Shown: one piece after another, positions 8,251-15,383 of the stretch
Position numbering within the stretch: position 1 is the first letter of the stretch
How the letters are laid out: each line of letters begins with the position of its first letter
Source: a virus
Length of the DNA stretch: 28,031 nucleotides
IMG/VR virus record: IMGVR_UViG_3300031999_000160
Location: 1 to 28,031 of that record
Direction: 5' to 3' (one strand)
Position numbers and translations under genes: made by a program
The notes under the pieces: model-generated
What the model saw: the letters and a program-made list of their open reading frames with translations, nothing else
The model's database searches: none
What the model was told of the DNA's origin: nothing

Positions 8251-8707
8251 ACGGCACCACTGCCTTCCGGTGCATGGCGCCCTTAAGTGAGGTATACGGC
8301 GCCATTCGTGCCCACAGTTCTTTCATCTTGAGCCAGTGAGTTGTTTTGTCCGCATAACGTCCACGCGGGCCGTTGCCAATTACGTCACGGTATTCCAGTA
8401 TAAGAACAGCCTTATGGCGCTTGATACGAAGGTATGGAAGTAATTGGTCGAGGACTAGGACAGCAACTTTTCCACTGACGGTCCATCCGTGCATCCCCAC
8501 ATCATTCCCTGTTCGGCCCAACCCACGATAGCCACCAAAAAGGGCGTGGGCCAATGCAACAGCCGCATCCTCTTTCTGCTTAATGCCGAGGGCCACGCGA
8601 AAACATTCACGCCAGCCTTTGTTAGCCCGACTTTCGCGGCAGACAGAAATCCAACCATCCGAATCAATGACCCCGGCCAAGTAAGCCAATTCTTCTGGTG
8701 TTGCCAC
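8240..8707 (-). CDS. Free-standing LAGLIDADG homing endonuclease (155 aa)
   Basis: The N-terminus carries a clear LAGLIDADG motif at residues 7-18 (LAYLAGVIDSDG), followed by the usual WISV strand. Only one motif is present, and 155 residues is normal for the single-motif class, which acts as a homodimer cutting a long DNA site. The start is GTG 8707-8705 with AGGAG five bases upstream; the site overlaps the stop of the adaptor-like gene (TAGGAG). The 3' end overlaps the nozzle gene by 11 bases. It does not look like an intein or intron ORF, since both neighbouring genes appear complete. It is probably a mobile gene inserted between adaptor and nozzle. Composition looks slightly less GC-rich than the neighbours by eye, which would fit transfer. 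Confidence 0.88.
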   Translation of the reverse strand: MATPEELAYLAGVIDSDGWISVCRESRANKGWRECFRVALGIKQKEDAAVALAHALFGGYRGLGRTGNDVGMHGWTVSGKVAVLVLDQLLPYLRIKRHKAVLILEYRDVIGNGPRGRYADKTTHWLKMKELWARMAPYTSLKGAMHRKAVVPYAT

Positions 8708-8715
8708 TTCTTCTC

Positions 8716-9369
8716 CTACCTAGTCGGAACATGCCGAGACGAAGGTTTTACGCGATACTCGGCGGGATGGTGCGCTAGTGCGCGTTCTGATAATGCGAAC
8801 AAGGAATTGGCAGTCGCCGTTCGCACGTTGGCGATGGCGATGCGCTTCTCCAGCAGTTCCGGGGTGGATTCCTCCACCGGGACGGCGGCCAAGTAGAGCA
8901 GGGCGTAGGCCTCTGTCCTCATTCGGATGAAGGACACGAAACCGTCCTCGATAGCCGTAGCATCTACAAGCGGCACCGTAGGGCGCTGCTGGCCCACGAT
9001 CTTGATCTTCTTTCCCGCAGTTGGCCCCCAGACCAAGGAGTTGAACATGATGACAGGCACACCGCCATCGTAGGCCGGGCGCCAAGCGTTATCCGGGATG
9101 GCGTAGTCGTACTGGCCCGGCGTGGCGAAGTCCTCTTCGAGGATCATGTAGATGTAGGCGAAGTTGGCTGGCACGGGGTAGGAGTACGTGTCCGCTACTA
9201 GCGTGATGGACTCGTCTTCCTCGACAGGCAGCAACCAGCCGGTCAACTTTAGGTCATCATAGGCGTCCTGGATGAAGCCTTCGATCAACCCCTCGCCCAC
9301 AGAGATGAACTGGGGGTCGTGTATCTTCGCTGCTATGTGCCTTTTCAGAGTCCCGTAGGTTGTACTCAT
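8716..9369 (-). CDS. Adaptor/head-tail connector-like protein, paralogue B (217 aa)
   Basis: The start is ATG 9369-9367 with GAGGTGA upstream that includes the end of the previous gene. The N-terminal 45 residues are helical (LIEGFIQDAYDDL), then comes EDESITLVAD...YPVPANFAYI (from residue 51), a variable middle, KIKIVGQQRP, and a helical C-terminal part (FVSFIRMRTEAYALLYLAA). The same order occurs in the adjacent gene, so the two are tandem paralogues. A protein of about 200 residues of this helical/beta layout, next to a nozzle-like gene, fits a podovirus adaptor (T7 gp11-like), which joins portal to nozzle as a dodecamer. Assignment is by layout and context; sequence identity to T7 gp11 cannot be judged here. 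Confidence 0.65.
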   Translation of the reverse strand: MSTTYGTLKRHIAAKIHDPQFISVGEGLIEGFIQDAYDDLKLTGWLLPVEEDESITLVADTYSYPVPANFAYIYMILEEDFATPGQYDYAIPDNAWRPAYDGGVPVIMFNSLVWGPTAGKKIKIVGQQRPTVPLVDATAIEDGFVSFIRMRTEAYALLYLAAVPVEESTPELLEKRIAIANVRTATANSLFALSERALAHHPAEYRVKPSSRHVPTR

Positions 9370-9378
9370 CTACTCACC

Positions 9379-9993
9379 TCACCGGCCGGGAACGCGTTTG
9401 CTGTCCGGAAGTGGGCGCCATTCGCGGGGGATCCGCTGCATTATGAGGTTGGATCTCGTCCAAGCCTCCTGGACCAAGGCCCGCCTCCATGCCGACAGCT
9501 CAGAGGCACTACTACCCAGGATGTCCGCCGCGTAGCCGATGGCCCGTTCGCGGATGAAGGACTCCAGGCCCGGCTCCGCAACCGCGACTCCGGCCAACTG
9601 AGCCACACGCTTCTGTCCGATGACCTTGAGGTGCAGACCGGCGACAGGCGTAAACTCGTTCTCGTCGAACTTGATGATGGCGGTAGTGGTGGTCTCGATG
9701 GTTAGGCGCCAGAGGGATGGGTGGATGACGTTGGGGTACTTGCTGGAGGCCGCCGCCGACTCCTGCCGCAGTTCCTTGATGTAGGCGAAGTCAGCCGGGA
9801 CCGTGTAATCCCAGACGTTGGCGGCGAGGGTTAGGGACTCGTCCTCGGCGAGGGGTGTGACGATCTGCTCGGCAGTCAAGTCGTCGATGGCTTGATTGAC
9901 CAAAATCAGATATTGCGCGTCAGTCAGTTCCAGCTTGCTGGGGTCGTGGCACCGGAGGGCAACGCCCGCCGTTAGGTCGGCAGCGGTGGTCAT
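9379..9993 (-). CDS. Adaptor/head-tail connector-like protein, paralogue A (204 aa)
   Basis: The start is ATG 9993-9991 behind a purine-rich GGGAGAGAGG site. The domain order matches its downstream neighbour: helical start with YLILVNQAIDDL, EDESLTLAAN...YTVPADFAYI (from residue 50), LHLKVIGQKR, then FIRERAIGYAADIL. After that the C-terminus diverges. It is preceded by a 96-base gap with two hairpins, which may mark a change in expression level between the small virion genes and the tail genes. Role by context: ring that docks on the portal and binds the nozzle. If both paralogues are in the virion they may form stacked or mixed rings, or one may be a head-completion factor. Confidence 0.68.
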   Translation of the reverse strand: MTTAADLTAGVALRCHDPSKLELTDAQYLILVNQAIDDLTAEQIVTPLAEDESLTLAANVWDYTVPADFAYIKELRQESAAASSKYPNVIHPSLWRLTIETTTTAIIKFDENEFTPVAGLHLKVIGQKRVAQLAGVAVAEPGLESFIRERAIGYAADILGSSASELSAWRRALVQEAWTRSNLIMQRIPREWRPLPDSKRVPGR

Positions 9994-10014
9994 CCTCTCT
10001 CCCTTCTAACAATT

Positions 10015-10053
10015 CGGGGCGACCCTTTACGGGCCGATGGCCCGGCCGCCCCG
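10015..10053 (-). other. Two-tier GC-rich hairpin upstream of the adaptor genes
   Basis: An outer seven-pair stem (CGGGGCG with CGCCCCG) encloses an inner six-pair hairpin (10030-10035 with 10039-10044, loop of three). It stands in the 96-base gap before the first adaptor-like gene. Confidence 0.55.
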
Positions 10054-10072
10054 GAGGTGTAATCTGCTGGCG

Positions 10073-10089
10073 CCCCTATCACACAGGGG
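10073..10089 (-). other. Small hairpin abutting a stop codon
   Basis: There is a five-pair stem (CCCCT with AGGGG) and a seven-base loop, directly after the TGA of the 153-residue virion gene. It is weak alone, but lies beside the two-tier hairpin. Confidence 0.4.
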
Positions 10090-10551
10090 TCATCCTATTG
10101 CTTCCCAGCGAACGATGAACAGGTTATTCACTACGGAGAAGTCCACTGTGAAGCCATCGTCGTCCATCGACACGTAGGCCGCTGTCACCCGCGAGACCCC
10201 GGATGCGTTGATGGTATACATGCAGAGGTCTGTCCGGCTGTCACCCTTAAAGGTGTTGCTCCAGACACCGGCCCAGGCCATTGAGTTCTGGTTTCCGAGG
10301 TCGTCCATGAGTCCCTGGCAGCAGCAGAAGTGGGTCTGGAGTCCTGGTGCCTTGGAGATCCAAAACTTCACCGACTTCGGTTTGAAACCCAGGCCTGCAA
10401 CAGAGTAGTGGCCAACCGACGCCGGGCAGGTAAATGACCCAACACGGACATGTACTCCACCCAACGCCCCGTGCCCCTCTTCGTGCGCCTTCAGGTCCGC
10501 ACGGGCCTGGGGATCTACGACCTGCTCCACTCCATCGACATAGATAGGCAT
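10090..10551 (-). CDS. Small virion protein, beta-sandwich-like (153 aa)
   Basis: The start is ATG 10551-10549, with GGAG about 11 bases upstream. After a short helical lead (QARADLKAHEEGHG), the sequence shows VGSFTCPASVGHYSVAGLGFKPKSVKFWI, given here as VGSFTCPASVGH and GLGFKPKSVKFW, then alternating strands ending DGFTVDFSV..LFIVRWEAIG. The GFKPK.V.FW pattern with a DGFTV strand near the end recurs in phage virion and fibre proteins. It contains Cys-Cys-Cys in the middle (FCCCQG). No function is proven; a capsid or tail decoration role is likely. Its TGA stop directly abuts a small hairpin. Confidence 0.65.
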   Translation of the reverse strand: MPIYVDGVEQVVDPQARADLKAHEEGHGALGGVHVRVGSFTCPASVGHYSVAGLGFKPKSVKFWISKAPGLQTHFCCCQGLMDDLGNQNSMAWAGVWSNTFKGDSRTDLCMYTINASGVSRVTAAYVSMDDDGFTVDFSVVNNLFIVRWEAIG

Positions 10552-10555
10552 CGGG

Positions 10556-10960
10556 CTACAGCTCCGTACACTCCGTTATGATGACGACCTGTGACAGTTC
10601 GCCGCCCACACCCGCCGCCGGACAGTACACATCGATAACGTCATCCGAGAACAAGTCGATAGGCACAGCCGGGAGGAACGAACCGGATGCGGCGACATTG
10701 AGGGCAATGGAGCCCAGCAAGCCGTCGTAGGTCGGACCGATCCCGCTGTTCAACGTCACGGTACAGGTCTTCGTGACCGCGTTCGTGTACTTCACCAGCA
10801 CCGCGATCAGGCGGCGTGGCTGTGCGGGGGCCCGTGCATCCGCGGCCGGGGAAGTGGTGCAGGTCTGCGCGGCATTGTCTCCGCTGGCCTGGCTCCACCG
10901 CTCAACAACGTAGCGGTTGTCGCCGTAGCCGACGGTTTCTTTCTTGTAGGCAACAGTCAT
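10556..10960 (-). CDS. Small beta-rich virion protein (134 aa)
   Basis: The start is ATG 10960-10958 with AGGAG six bases upstream, and that site overlaps the TAG stop of the upstream gene. The first 45 residues are polar, then a series of strands follows (RLIAVLVKYTN, KTCTVTLNS, GSFLPAVPIDLFSDDVIDVYCP, given here in pieces, and LSQVVIITE). The layout suggests a small beta-sandwich like those of capsid decoration or fibre-knob proteins. It resembles its upstream neighbour in size and strand pattern, without clear identity. No family is recognised with confidence. Confidence 0.65.
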   Translation of the reverse strand: MTVAYKKETVGYGDNRYVVERWSQASGDNAAQTCTTSPAADARAPAQPRRLIAVLVKYTNAVTKTCTVTLNSGIGPTYDGLLGSIALNVAASGSFLPAVPIDLFSDDVIDVYCPAAGVGGELSQVVIITECTEL

Positions 10961-10969
10961 GGTAGGCTC

Positions 10970-11398
10970 CTATAGTACGCCTGGCTGGTGACGCCGCACC
11001 ATCGCGTGAACCGTCATGTCATCCCCAGCACCCGAAAAGAGAGCGACAAGTGCGCTAAGAATGAACCCAGGTGGCAGCATCAGCCCACTGGGAATGGGTA
11101 CGAAGGCTTCCCTCTCGGCGGTGCCCTCATTCTGTTCGGCAGAACCGCCAGGAGCAAAGGTGACGTACCACTTCTCACTGGCAGTGATAACGCCCCCCAT
11201 TCCCCTTATGAGGGTGGGGTAGGTGTCCGGGTCGCTCACCATAATGATAGGTTGCCTGTCAGCAACAGCGGCCGAAGCCTCATAGATGACGAAGACCCAG
11301 AGAAGTTCGTAAACCTCCCCAGTTGGGACGGTAAAGATGTTCTTCGACGTACTATCGGGCGTCGTGTCCCGAAAGTGCAGCAGTTCTGGAAAGGGCAC
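10970..11398 (-). CDS. Small beta-rich virion protein (142 aa)
   Basis: The start codon is GTG 11398-11396, with AGGAG eight bases upstream; that site again overlaps the TAG stop of the preceding gene (TAGGAG). The protein shows beta-strand pairs (NIFTVPTGEVYELLWVFVIYE in pieces FTVPTGEVYELLW and VFVIYEA, KWYVTFAPG, ILSALVALFSG, MTVHAMVRRH). A loop rich in Glu and Gly lies between. This pattern is common in small phage capsid-surface proteins. The family is not recognised. It lies in a run of three similar-sized genes between the capsid and adaptor genes, so all three are probably minor virion proteins. Confidence 0.65.
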   Translation of the reverse strand: MPFPELLHFRDTTPDSTSKNIFTVPTGEVYELLWVFVIYEASAAVADRQPIIMVSDPDTYPTLIRGMGGVITASEKWYVTFAPGGSAEQNEGTAEREAFVPIPSGLMLPPGFILSALVALFSGAGDDMTVHAMVRRHQPGVL

Positions 11399-11409
11399 AG
11401 CCCGTACTC

Positions 11410-12078
11410 CTATTCCTCACCCTCTTCACCCTTGGCAACCCTGCCCGCCCTGCCGGTGGCCTTGGCCGACCGGACCAGTGCCTCACCCGCCCCGCCAGTG
11501 TGCCCACTTAGCTGGCCGCCGGTGAGGATCTTGTCCACATCGATGCCCGGTGGCATCGTGGCCTCACGGTTGGCGAGGGGCACCTGAGCGGCCTTGAACT
11601 CGGCCCAGGCCTCAGCCATCGGGTTGCTGGCGTCGCAGCACAGGCCGACCCTGACCTGGCACCGGCGCGGGTCTGTCCCCTTCTCTTTGTGGTAGGCGAC
11701 GTGGGCATCCGCGTAGGGACCATGTGCCTCACACCATGCGATCACTTCAGGGTCATCTGTCGCCAGAACTCCATTGTGGAACTCGGCCCAGATGTCGCCG
11801 TCGCGGGACACATCGCGCTTGCCGGTCGGGGAGTTGGGGTCTCGGAAAGAGACCACCGTACCTCCCTTGACCAGGAAACTGGTGTTGGGGTGCTGGGGAC
11901 TGATGAAGACCCGCAGGCCGGGGATGGGGTCTAGTTTGACACCCTTCTCCTTGACGGCCTTGAGTCCCTCAACCGCCTTTGCCGTTACCGCGTTCCTGGC
12001 CGCAACCTGGTCCAGGGCCTCTTTGCGCTGCTCGGCTGTCATATCTGCGACAGGGGCAGTGCTCTCTTCTTGCACCAT
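11410..12078 (-). CDS. Hypothetical head-region protein (222 aa)
   Basis: The start is ATG 12078-12076 with GGAGGAG eight bases upstream, just downstream of a strong hairpin. Residues 1-50 are charged and helical (TAEQRKEALDQVAARNAVTAK). Residues about 50-140 form a compact domain containing GLRVFISP, FLVKGGTVVSFRDP, DIWAEFHNGVLATDDPEVIAWCEAHG and three Cys. The F.nGv..TDDPEVI.W pattern occurs in small phage proteins encoded near capsid genes. The C-terminus is Gly-, Ala- and Lys-rich and probably disordered, ending EEGEE. No function can be assigned; a head or connector accessory is the best contextual reading. Confidence 0.65.
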   Translation of the reverse strand: MVQEESTAPVADMTAEQRKEALDQVAARNAVTAKAVEGLKAVKEKGVKLDPIPGLRVFISPQHPNTSFLVKGGTVVSFRDPNSPTGKRDVSRDGDIWAEFHNGVLATDDPEVIAWCEAHGPYADAHVAYHKEKGTDPRRCQVRVGLCCDASNPMAEAWAEFKAAQVPLANREATMPPGIDVDKILTGGQLSGHTGGAGEALVRSAKATGRAGRVAKGEEGEE

Positions 12079-12104
12079 TAGGGTGTCTCCTCCATTCGTG
12101 CGAA

Positions 12105-12156
12105 GGGGGGCCAGGGGCCGGAGGAGAAGGCGAGGAGGTCAAGCCCCCGGCCCCCC
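12105..12156 (-). other. Long GC-rich hairpin after the 111-residue protein gene
   Basis: The stem is 14 pairs with one mismatch (arms 12105-12118 and 12143-12156), with a 24-base loop, in the 119-base gap between two genes. It is one of the strongest structures in the window. No U-run follows in the direction of transcription. Nothing else is seen in this gap except the ribosome binding site near 12090. Confidence 0.6.
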
Positions 12157-12197
12157 GTTTCGCTGTGCTTAAATGGCCTCGCCTATATTCTCCTCAC

Positions 12198-12533
12198 CTA
12201 TTCGACGGGGGCTTCTTTGTCGTCCTCGACGAACTTCTCGTAAAGGTCTAGCTGTTGCAGTGAGAGACTCTTTGTGGCACTCGCCTTCTTGAGTTGGGTG
12301 GCGATGATCGCCTTGGCAGCAGGACCGATCTCGATCTCTGTCGGAACATCGGCTTCTTGCTTCCAAGCGACTCGCCCCGGTGTCTCCTGGTTGAACTCTA
12401 GGGTCGCCGTTTCCTCTTCGTTGAACCCCAGGTTCACCTGTAGAGAACGGACAAGCCGCAATGCGGTGATGTCGCCCTCTATCGGAGCTAGTAGGTTCAG
12501 CAGCATGAGCCTCTCAGCTACTTTCAGTTCCAT
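12198..12533 (-). CDS. Conserved small phage protein (111 aa)
   Basis: The start is ATG 12533-12531 behind GGGAGAGACGAG. The sequence has a pattern that I recognise from many phage structural regions: LMLLNLLAPIEGD, then LRLVRSLQVNLGFNEEE, a short beta segment around VAWKQ, and a C-terminal helical part ending LYEKFV. Its biochemical role is not established to my knowledge. It sits alone between two hairpin-bearing gaps, after the large capsid-fibre gene. It is acidic and probably helical, so a chaperone or assembly factor is possible, but this is inference. Confidence 0.68.
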   Translation of the reverse strand: MELKVAERLMLLNLLAPIEGDITALRLVRSLQVNLGFNEEETATLEFNQETPGRVAWKQEADVPTEIEIGPAAKAIIATQLKKASATKSLSLQQLDLYEKFVEDDKEAPVE

Positions 12534-12555
12534 CTCGTCTCTCCCCTCTTTTCGG

Positions 12556-12586
12556 TGGGGGCCGAATTGTCAACGCCCGGCCCCCA
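12556..12586 (-). other. GC-rich hairpin after the capsid fibre gene
   Basis: There is a perfect nine-pair stem (TGGGGGCCG with CGGCCCCCA) and a 13-base loop, 14 bases past the stop of the 493-residue protein gene. No U-run follows on the minus strand. Confidence 0.6.
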
Positions 12587-12600
12587 TTGGCGTACTAATG

Positions 12601-14082
12601 CTAGTGCGGGACCGGCGCTACCTTGGTGGCGATGAGCCAAATGGGAATGTCATTCACTAGGCAGCGAATCTGGACATAGGTGGTGTCATCGACCCCCGGA
12701 ATATGGTCGGTCTCCACAATCATGCGCCCGCTGTCGTGGAGACTCGTCGAGTCCTCGTTCACGAAGCTAAACAGGTTCAGTGGATTTACAGCGCCATCGC
12801 TCCGTATCCGGATGAAGCACCGCGCAGGATGGGCGCCGCCCACCGTACTGTCGTTGCTATCCTTCAACTGGATGACGCCATAGGTACTCTGGTTCCCTGC
12901 GGCATCACTATCCACATGGAACTCACCGGCGTAGTAGGCGCCAGTGAAAATATCCCCCGTACCCGTAACGTGGATGTACGAGTAGATACCCGCCATGCGG
13001 TTGCCACCTGAACCTGTTGGGGTCAAACTGATGCGGAGTCCTTCCAGACCACCCGTCTGGGTTGGCCATCCGCCAGTGCCAGGAAGTACACCGGCCCCAA
13101 TAATCTCAGCGAGACGAGTGGCCACGGCATAGGTCGTACCTGCTGCGATGTTGAACGTCGGCACCACCAAGTTGAACTTGTTCGCGCTGGCGTCCCACTC
13201 CAGGTAGTTGCCAGTTGCGGACCCCATGAACATCAGGTCTGCGAAGGTCTCCGGGGTGGTGGTAGTGCCCAGAATCCAGAATGGCGTTGTGCCAAACATA
13301 TTCCTGACCGCGACGTTGAACGTACCGCCCCGAACCACTCCTGGTTCGGTCAGAATCACGTCGTCGTCAGCCGGTGACACCCTCCCCGCAGCACTCTTGA
13401 AGTGGAACAGGTTAGGTTGCCGGTACGCGGCTACGCTGTAGTCGTTCAGGCCAATGTAGGCCCGGACCGCAGAGACCGTCACACCGCCGTTGTTCTCGTT
13501 CAGGTTCAGAATGTAGTAAGCACACTGAACCGCGACACCCGCAGTGTGAATGACCTCCAGTTCTGCCGCAGTCACGTACCCATCGATTGGCCTGCCACCA
13601 GCAGGCATCGTGACCTTGCCGTAGATGGCTGAGGCCCAACCACCGTGGGCTCCAGCGGGGACCACAGCGACGTTGAGTCCAACCATCTGGTCAGCGCCCG
13701 CAGCGACCGTACCATTGAACGTAATGTCCAGGGCGTGATCCTCGTCAACAACGGTCTTGCTGGTTATGTAGAGGTAGAGAGCATCAGCATCAGACATCCA
13801 CCACACGTAGTTGCCTGAGCTACTCCCAAACGCCTTGACATCCATACTCAGGACGCCGTTGCCAATCAGTATTTGGCCAGTGTGGTCTGCCACGGGGAGG
13901 ACCAACAGGTTGGACCCATTCCACTTTATGCCGACATCAAAGGCATCCCCGAAGTACAGAACCTCGTTGTCCCCGAACCTAAGACTTTGGGTGTCAGCTA
14001 TATCGAGCTGCTCCACCCCACCGACGCCGGGAACGGGACCGTCGGGAAGTTCCCATCTCCCAGTAACGTAGTTTCGAGCCAT
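12601..14082 (-). CDS. Large capsid fibre or decoration protein (493 aa)
   Basis: The start is ATG 14082-14080 with GGAGGAAATAGAC upstream. The N-terminal 75 residues show the pattern LRFGDNEVLYFGDAFDVGI, given as LRFGDNEVLYFG and DAFDVGIKWNG, LLVLPV and ILIGNG. This resembles shaft modules seen in phage fibres and capsid-surface proteins. The rest is beta-rich with Thr and Gly (IYGKVTMPAGG, GGLEGLRISLTP, IYSYIHVTGTG, GVIQLKDSND). Its place immediately after the major capsid gene suggests a head fibre or decoration protein. It shares style, and possibly ancestry, with the middle of the tail fibre at 1309-5772. No enzyme motif is seen. Confidence 0.7.
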   Translation of the reverse strand: MARNYVTGRWELPDGPVPGVGGVEQLDIADTQSLRFGDNEVLYFGDAFDVGIKWNGSNLLVLPVADHTGQILIGNGVLSMDVKAFGSSSGNYVWWMSDADALYLYITSKTVVDEDHALDITFNGTVAAGADQMVGLNVAVVPAGAHGGWASAIYGKVTMPAGGRPIDGYVTAAELEVIHTAGVAVQCAYYILNLNENNGGVTVSAVRAYIGLNDYSVAAYRQPNLFHFKSAAGRVSPADDDVILTEPGVVRGGTFNVAVRNMFGTTPFWILGTTTTPETFADLMFMGSATGNYLEWDASANKFNLVVPTFNIAAGTTYAVATRLAEIIGAGVLPGTGGWPTQTGGLEGLRISLTPTGSGGNRMAGIYSYIHVTGTGDIFTGAYYAGEFHVDSDAAGNQSTYGVIQLKDSNDSTVGGAHPARCFIRIRSDGAVNPLNLFSFVNEDSTSLHDSGRMIVETDHIPGVDDTTYVQIRCLVNDIPIWLIATKVAPVPH

Positions 14083-14096
14083 GTCTATTTCCTCCA

Positions 14097-14121
14097 GGGG
14101 CGGGGAGGTTATCCCCGCCCC
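14097..14121 (-). other. GC-rich hairpin after the major capsid gene
   Basis: There is a perfect nine-pair stem, GGGGCGGGG with CCCCGCCCC, and a seven-base loop, 17 bases past the capsid stop. There is no U-run after it on the minus strand; a short T-run follows on the plus strand. It may be an mRNA 3'-end stabiliser, a processing site or a weak terminator. Confidence 0.6.
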
Positions 14122-14138
14122 CGTTTTATCGCGTAGGC

Positions 14139-15338
14139 CTACGCCGTGACGCTGAAGTTGTGGAGCCTAGCCATCGACCGAACACCCGACACGATGATCG
14201 AGGTGTCGCTGTAGTATGCCTTCTGCGAGCGAGGGCCGACGGTGGAAGGCGGCAGTTCCTCCAGGTGAGGGCGTCCACGCTGCCCGTGGTGGCCGACCTT
14301 GATCTGGTCGCGGTTGATGAGGTATAGGTCGTCCTTGGCCAACGCCGTGTGGAGCATGATCTCCACCACGCCGAAGTCGGTGTTGATGCGGTCAATGACC
14401 ACACCACCGGCACCCGTACCGGGGCCCAACCTCTCGGCCGAAGACCAGAACGAACTGATCTTCCTCTTCGCCCAGGCGCCGCAGAGAAGGGTCTTCGCCA
14501 TCTTGTCAGCGCCGACAGCGTAGAAGAGGGCCTGGAGCTTGTCGTCGATGTCCTTGCGGGTCAGAGCAACGGTAGCCAGGTCAGTGACCTGTGCTCCGTT
14601 GGCCGAAGTGACGAAGTAGATCACCCCACCGCTGGCCGCCGGTACGTTGGCCGTACCAGCGAACCGCTGGCCCATGAGGACGGTCTGCTCCAGGGCCACG
14701 AACTGCTCGGCAACCAAGTCCAGCGCCCGGTAGTCCAGGTCGGACCCGCGCATATTGAGAAGCGCGGTCTCCTGGCGCCGGAAGCTGGCCTGGATGCCCT
14801 GCTGCTGGACCTGGGGATAGTTGTACGGGAAACTGAAGATGGCGGTCGGACGGAACACGTAGTTGTCGTTCTCGTCCATCGAGTGGCCCGCCACGATGAT
14901 CTCGGACGTGTTAGCCACGGCACCTGCGCCGCCGCTGGCGGTCGTGTAGATGTCGCGCCTGACGACCACGTTATCCGCGTCGGTATGGGTCTCGATGCGG
15001 CAATACTCCACGTCGCTCGGAATGTAGAGGATGGTGCCGATGGGGTAGCGGTGGGCCGCGCCGGTCACGGTCAGGGTGGTGGTGCCACCAGCAGCAAGAC
15101 CGCCATGCGACAGACGCCGGTTCCACACGTCATCTTCCTGCCACTCGACCTTGGTGGTGCGGAAGTCGAAGGACTCCGGCCCGCCCACGTACTTGAGCAG
15201 GTCGGTGCTGCGCTCGCTCATGTTGACCAATAGTGGGGCTACGAACCTGACCTTGCTCGTAAGTGTAGTGTCAAACTCCGCCGGGAATCCGGCGTCGGGC
15301 ATACCAGCGATACGTTCTGTGAGAATTGTTCCTGGCAT
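14139..15338 (-). CDS. Major capsid protein, HK97-fold (SU10/DUF5309-like)
   Basis: At 399 residues, preceded by a scaffold-like gene, this is the head shell protein. Features matching DUF5309-type capsid proteins: an N-terminal arm, FDFRTTKVEWQED, a beta insertion (residues about 80-150), a long spine helix region with YPQVQQQGIQASFRRQETALL split as YPQVQQQGIQAS and FRRQETALL, the RALDLVAEQFVALEQTVLMGQ helix given as LVAEQFVALEQTVLMG, then KLQALFYAVGADK and the A-domain strands VVEIMLHTAL, DLYLINRDQIKV. The start is ATG 15338-15336 with GGAGGT eight bases upstream; that site can fold into a hairpin. A GC-rich hairpin follows its stop. It should be the most abundant product of this unit. Confidence 0.88.
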   Translation of the reverse strand: MPGTILTERIAGMPDAGFPAEFDTTLTSKVRFVAPLLVNMSERSTDLLKYVGGPESFDFRTTKVEWQEDDVWNRRLSHGGLAAGGTTTLTVTGAAHRYPIGTILYIPSDVEYCRIETHTDADNVVVRRDIYTTASGGAGAVANTSEIIVAGHSMDENDNYVFRPTAIFSFPYNYPQVQQQGIQASFRRQETALLNMRGSDLDYRALDLVAEQFVALEQTVLMGQRFAGTANVPAASGGVIYFVTSANGAQVTDLATVALTRKDIDDKLQALFYAVGADKMAKTLLCGAWAKRKISSFWSSAERLGPGTGAGGVVIDRINTDFGVVEIMLHTALAKDDLYLINRDQIKVGHHGQRGRPHLEELPPSTVGPRSQKAYYSDTSIIVSGVRSMARLHNFSVTA

Positions 15339-15346
15339 TCTAATTT

Positions 15347-15376
15347 ACCTCCGTGAGGTGATTGGCCCAACGGAGG
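15347..15376 (-). promoter_or_regulatory. Hairpin covering the ribosome binding site of the major capsid gene
   Basis: On the minus strand the GGAGGT ribosome binding site lies in the 3' arm of a perfect five-pair hairpin (ACCTC, loop ACG, GAGGT; 15347-15359). It can alternatively pair with an upstream CCTCCG (15371-15376 with 15348-15353). Both forms would hide the site. This suggests translation control or coupling to translation of the scaffold gene upstream. Confidence 0.5.
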
Positions 15377-15383
15377 CGACGGT

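Noticed and set aside
8240-8707. Intein or group I intron around the LAGLIDADG gene
   Set aside because: Adaptor and nozzle genes on each side have their own proper starts and stops, and no intein splice motifs or split exon is seen.
14097-14130. Rho-independent terminator for the minus-strand transcript
   Set aside because: The T-run follows the stem on the plus strand only; on the transcribed strand the sequence after the stem is the purine-rich ribosome binding site of the next gene.
14349-15233. 294-residue plus-strand open frame opposite the capsid gene
   Set aside because: It is an antisense shadow of the capsid gene caused by GC-rich third positions; its composition (His, Arg, Val runs) is not protein-like.
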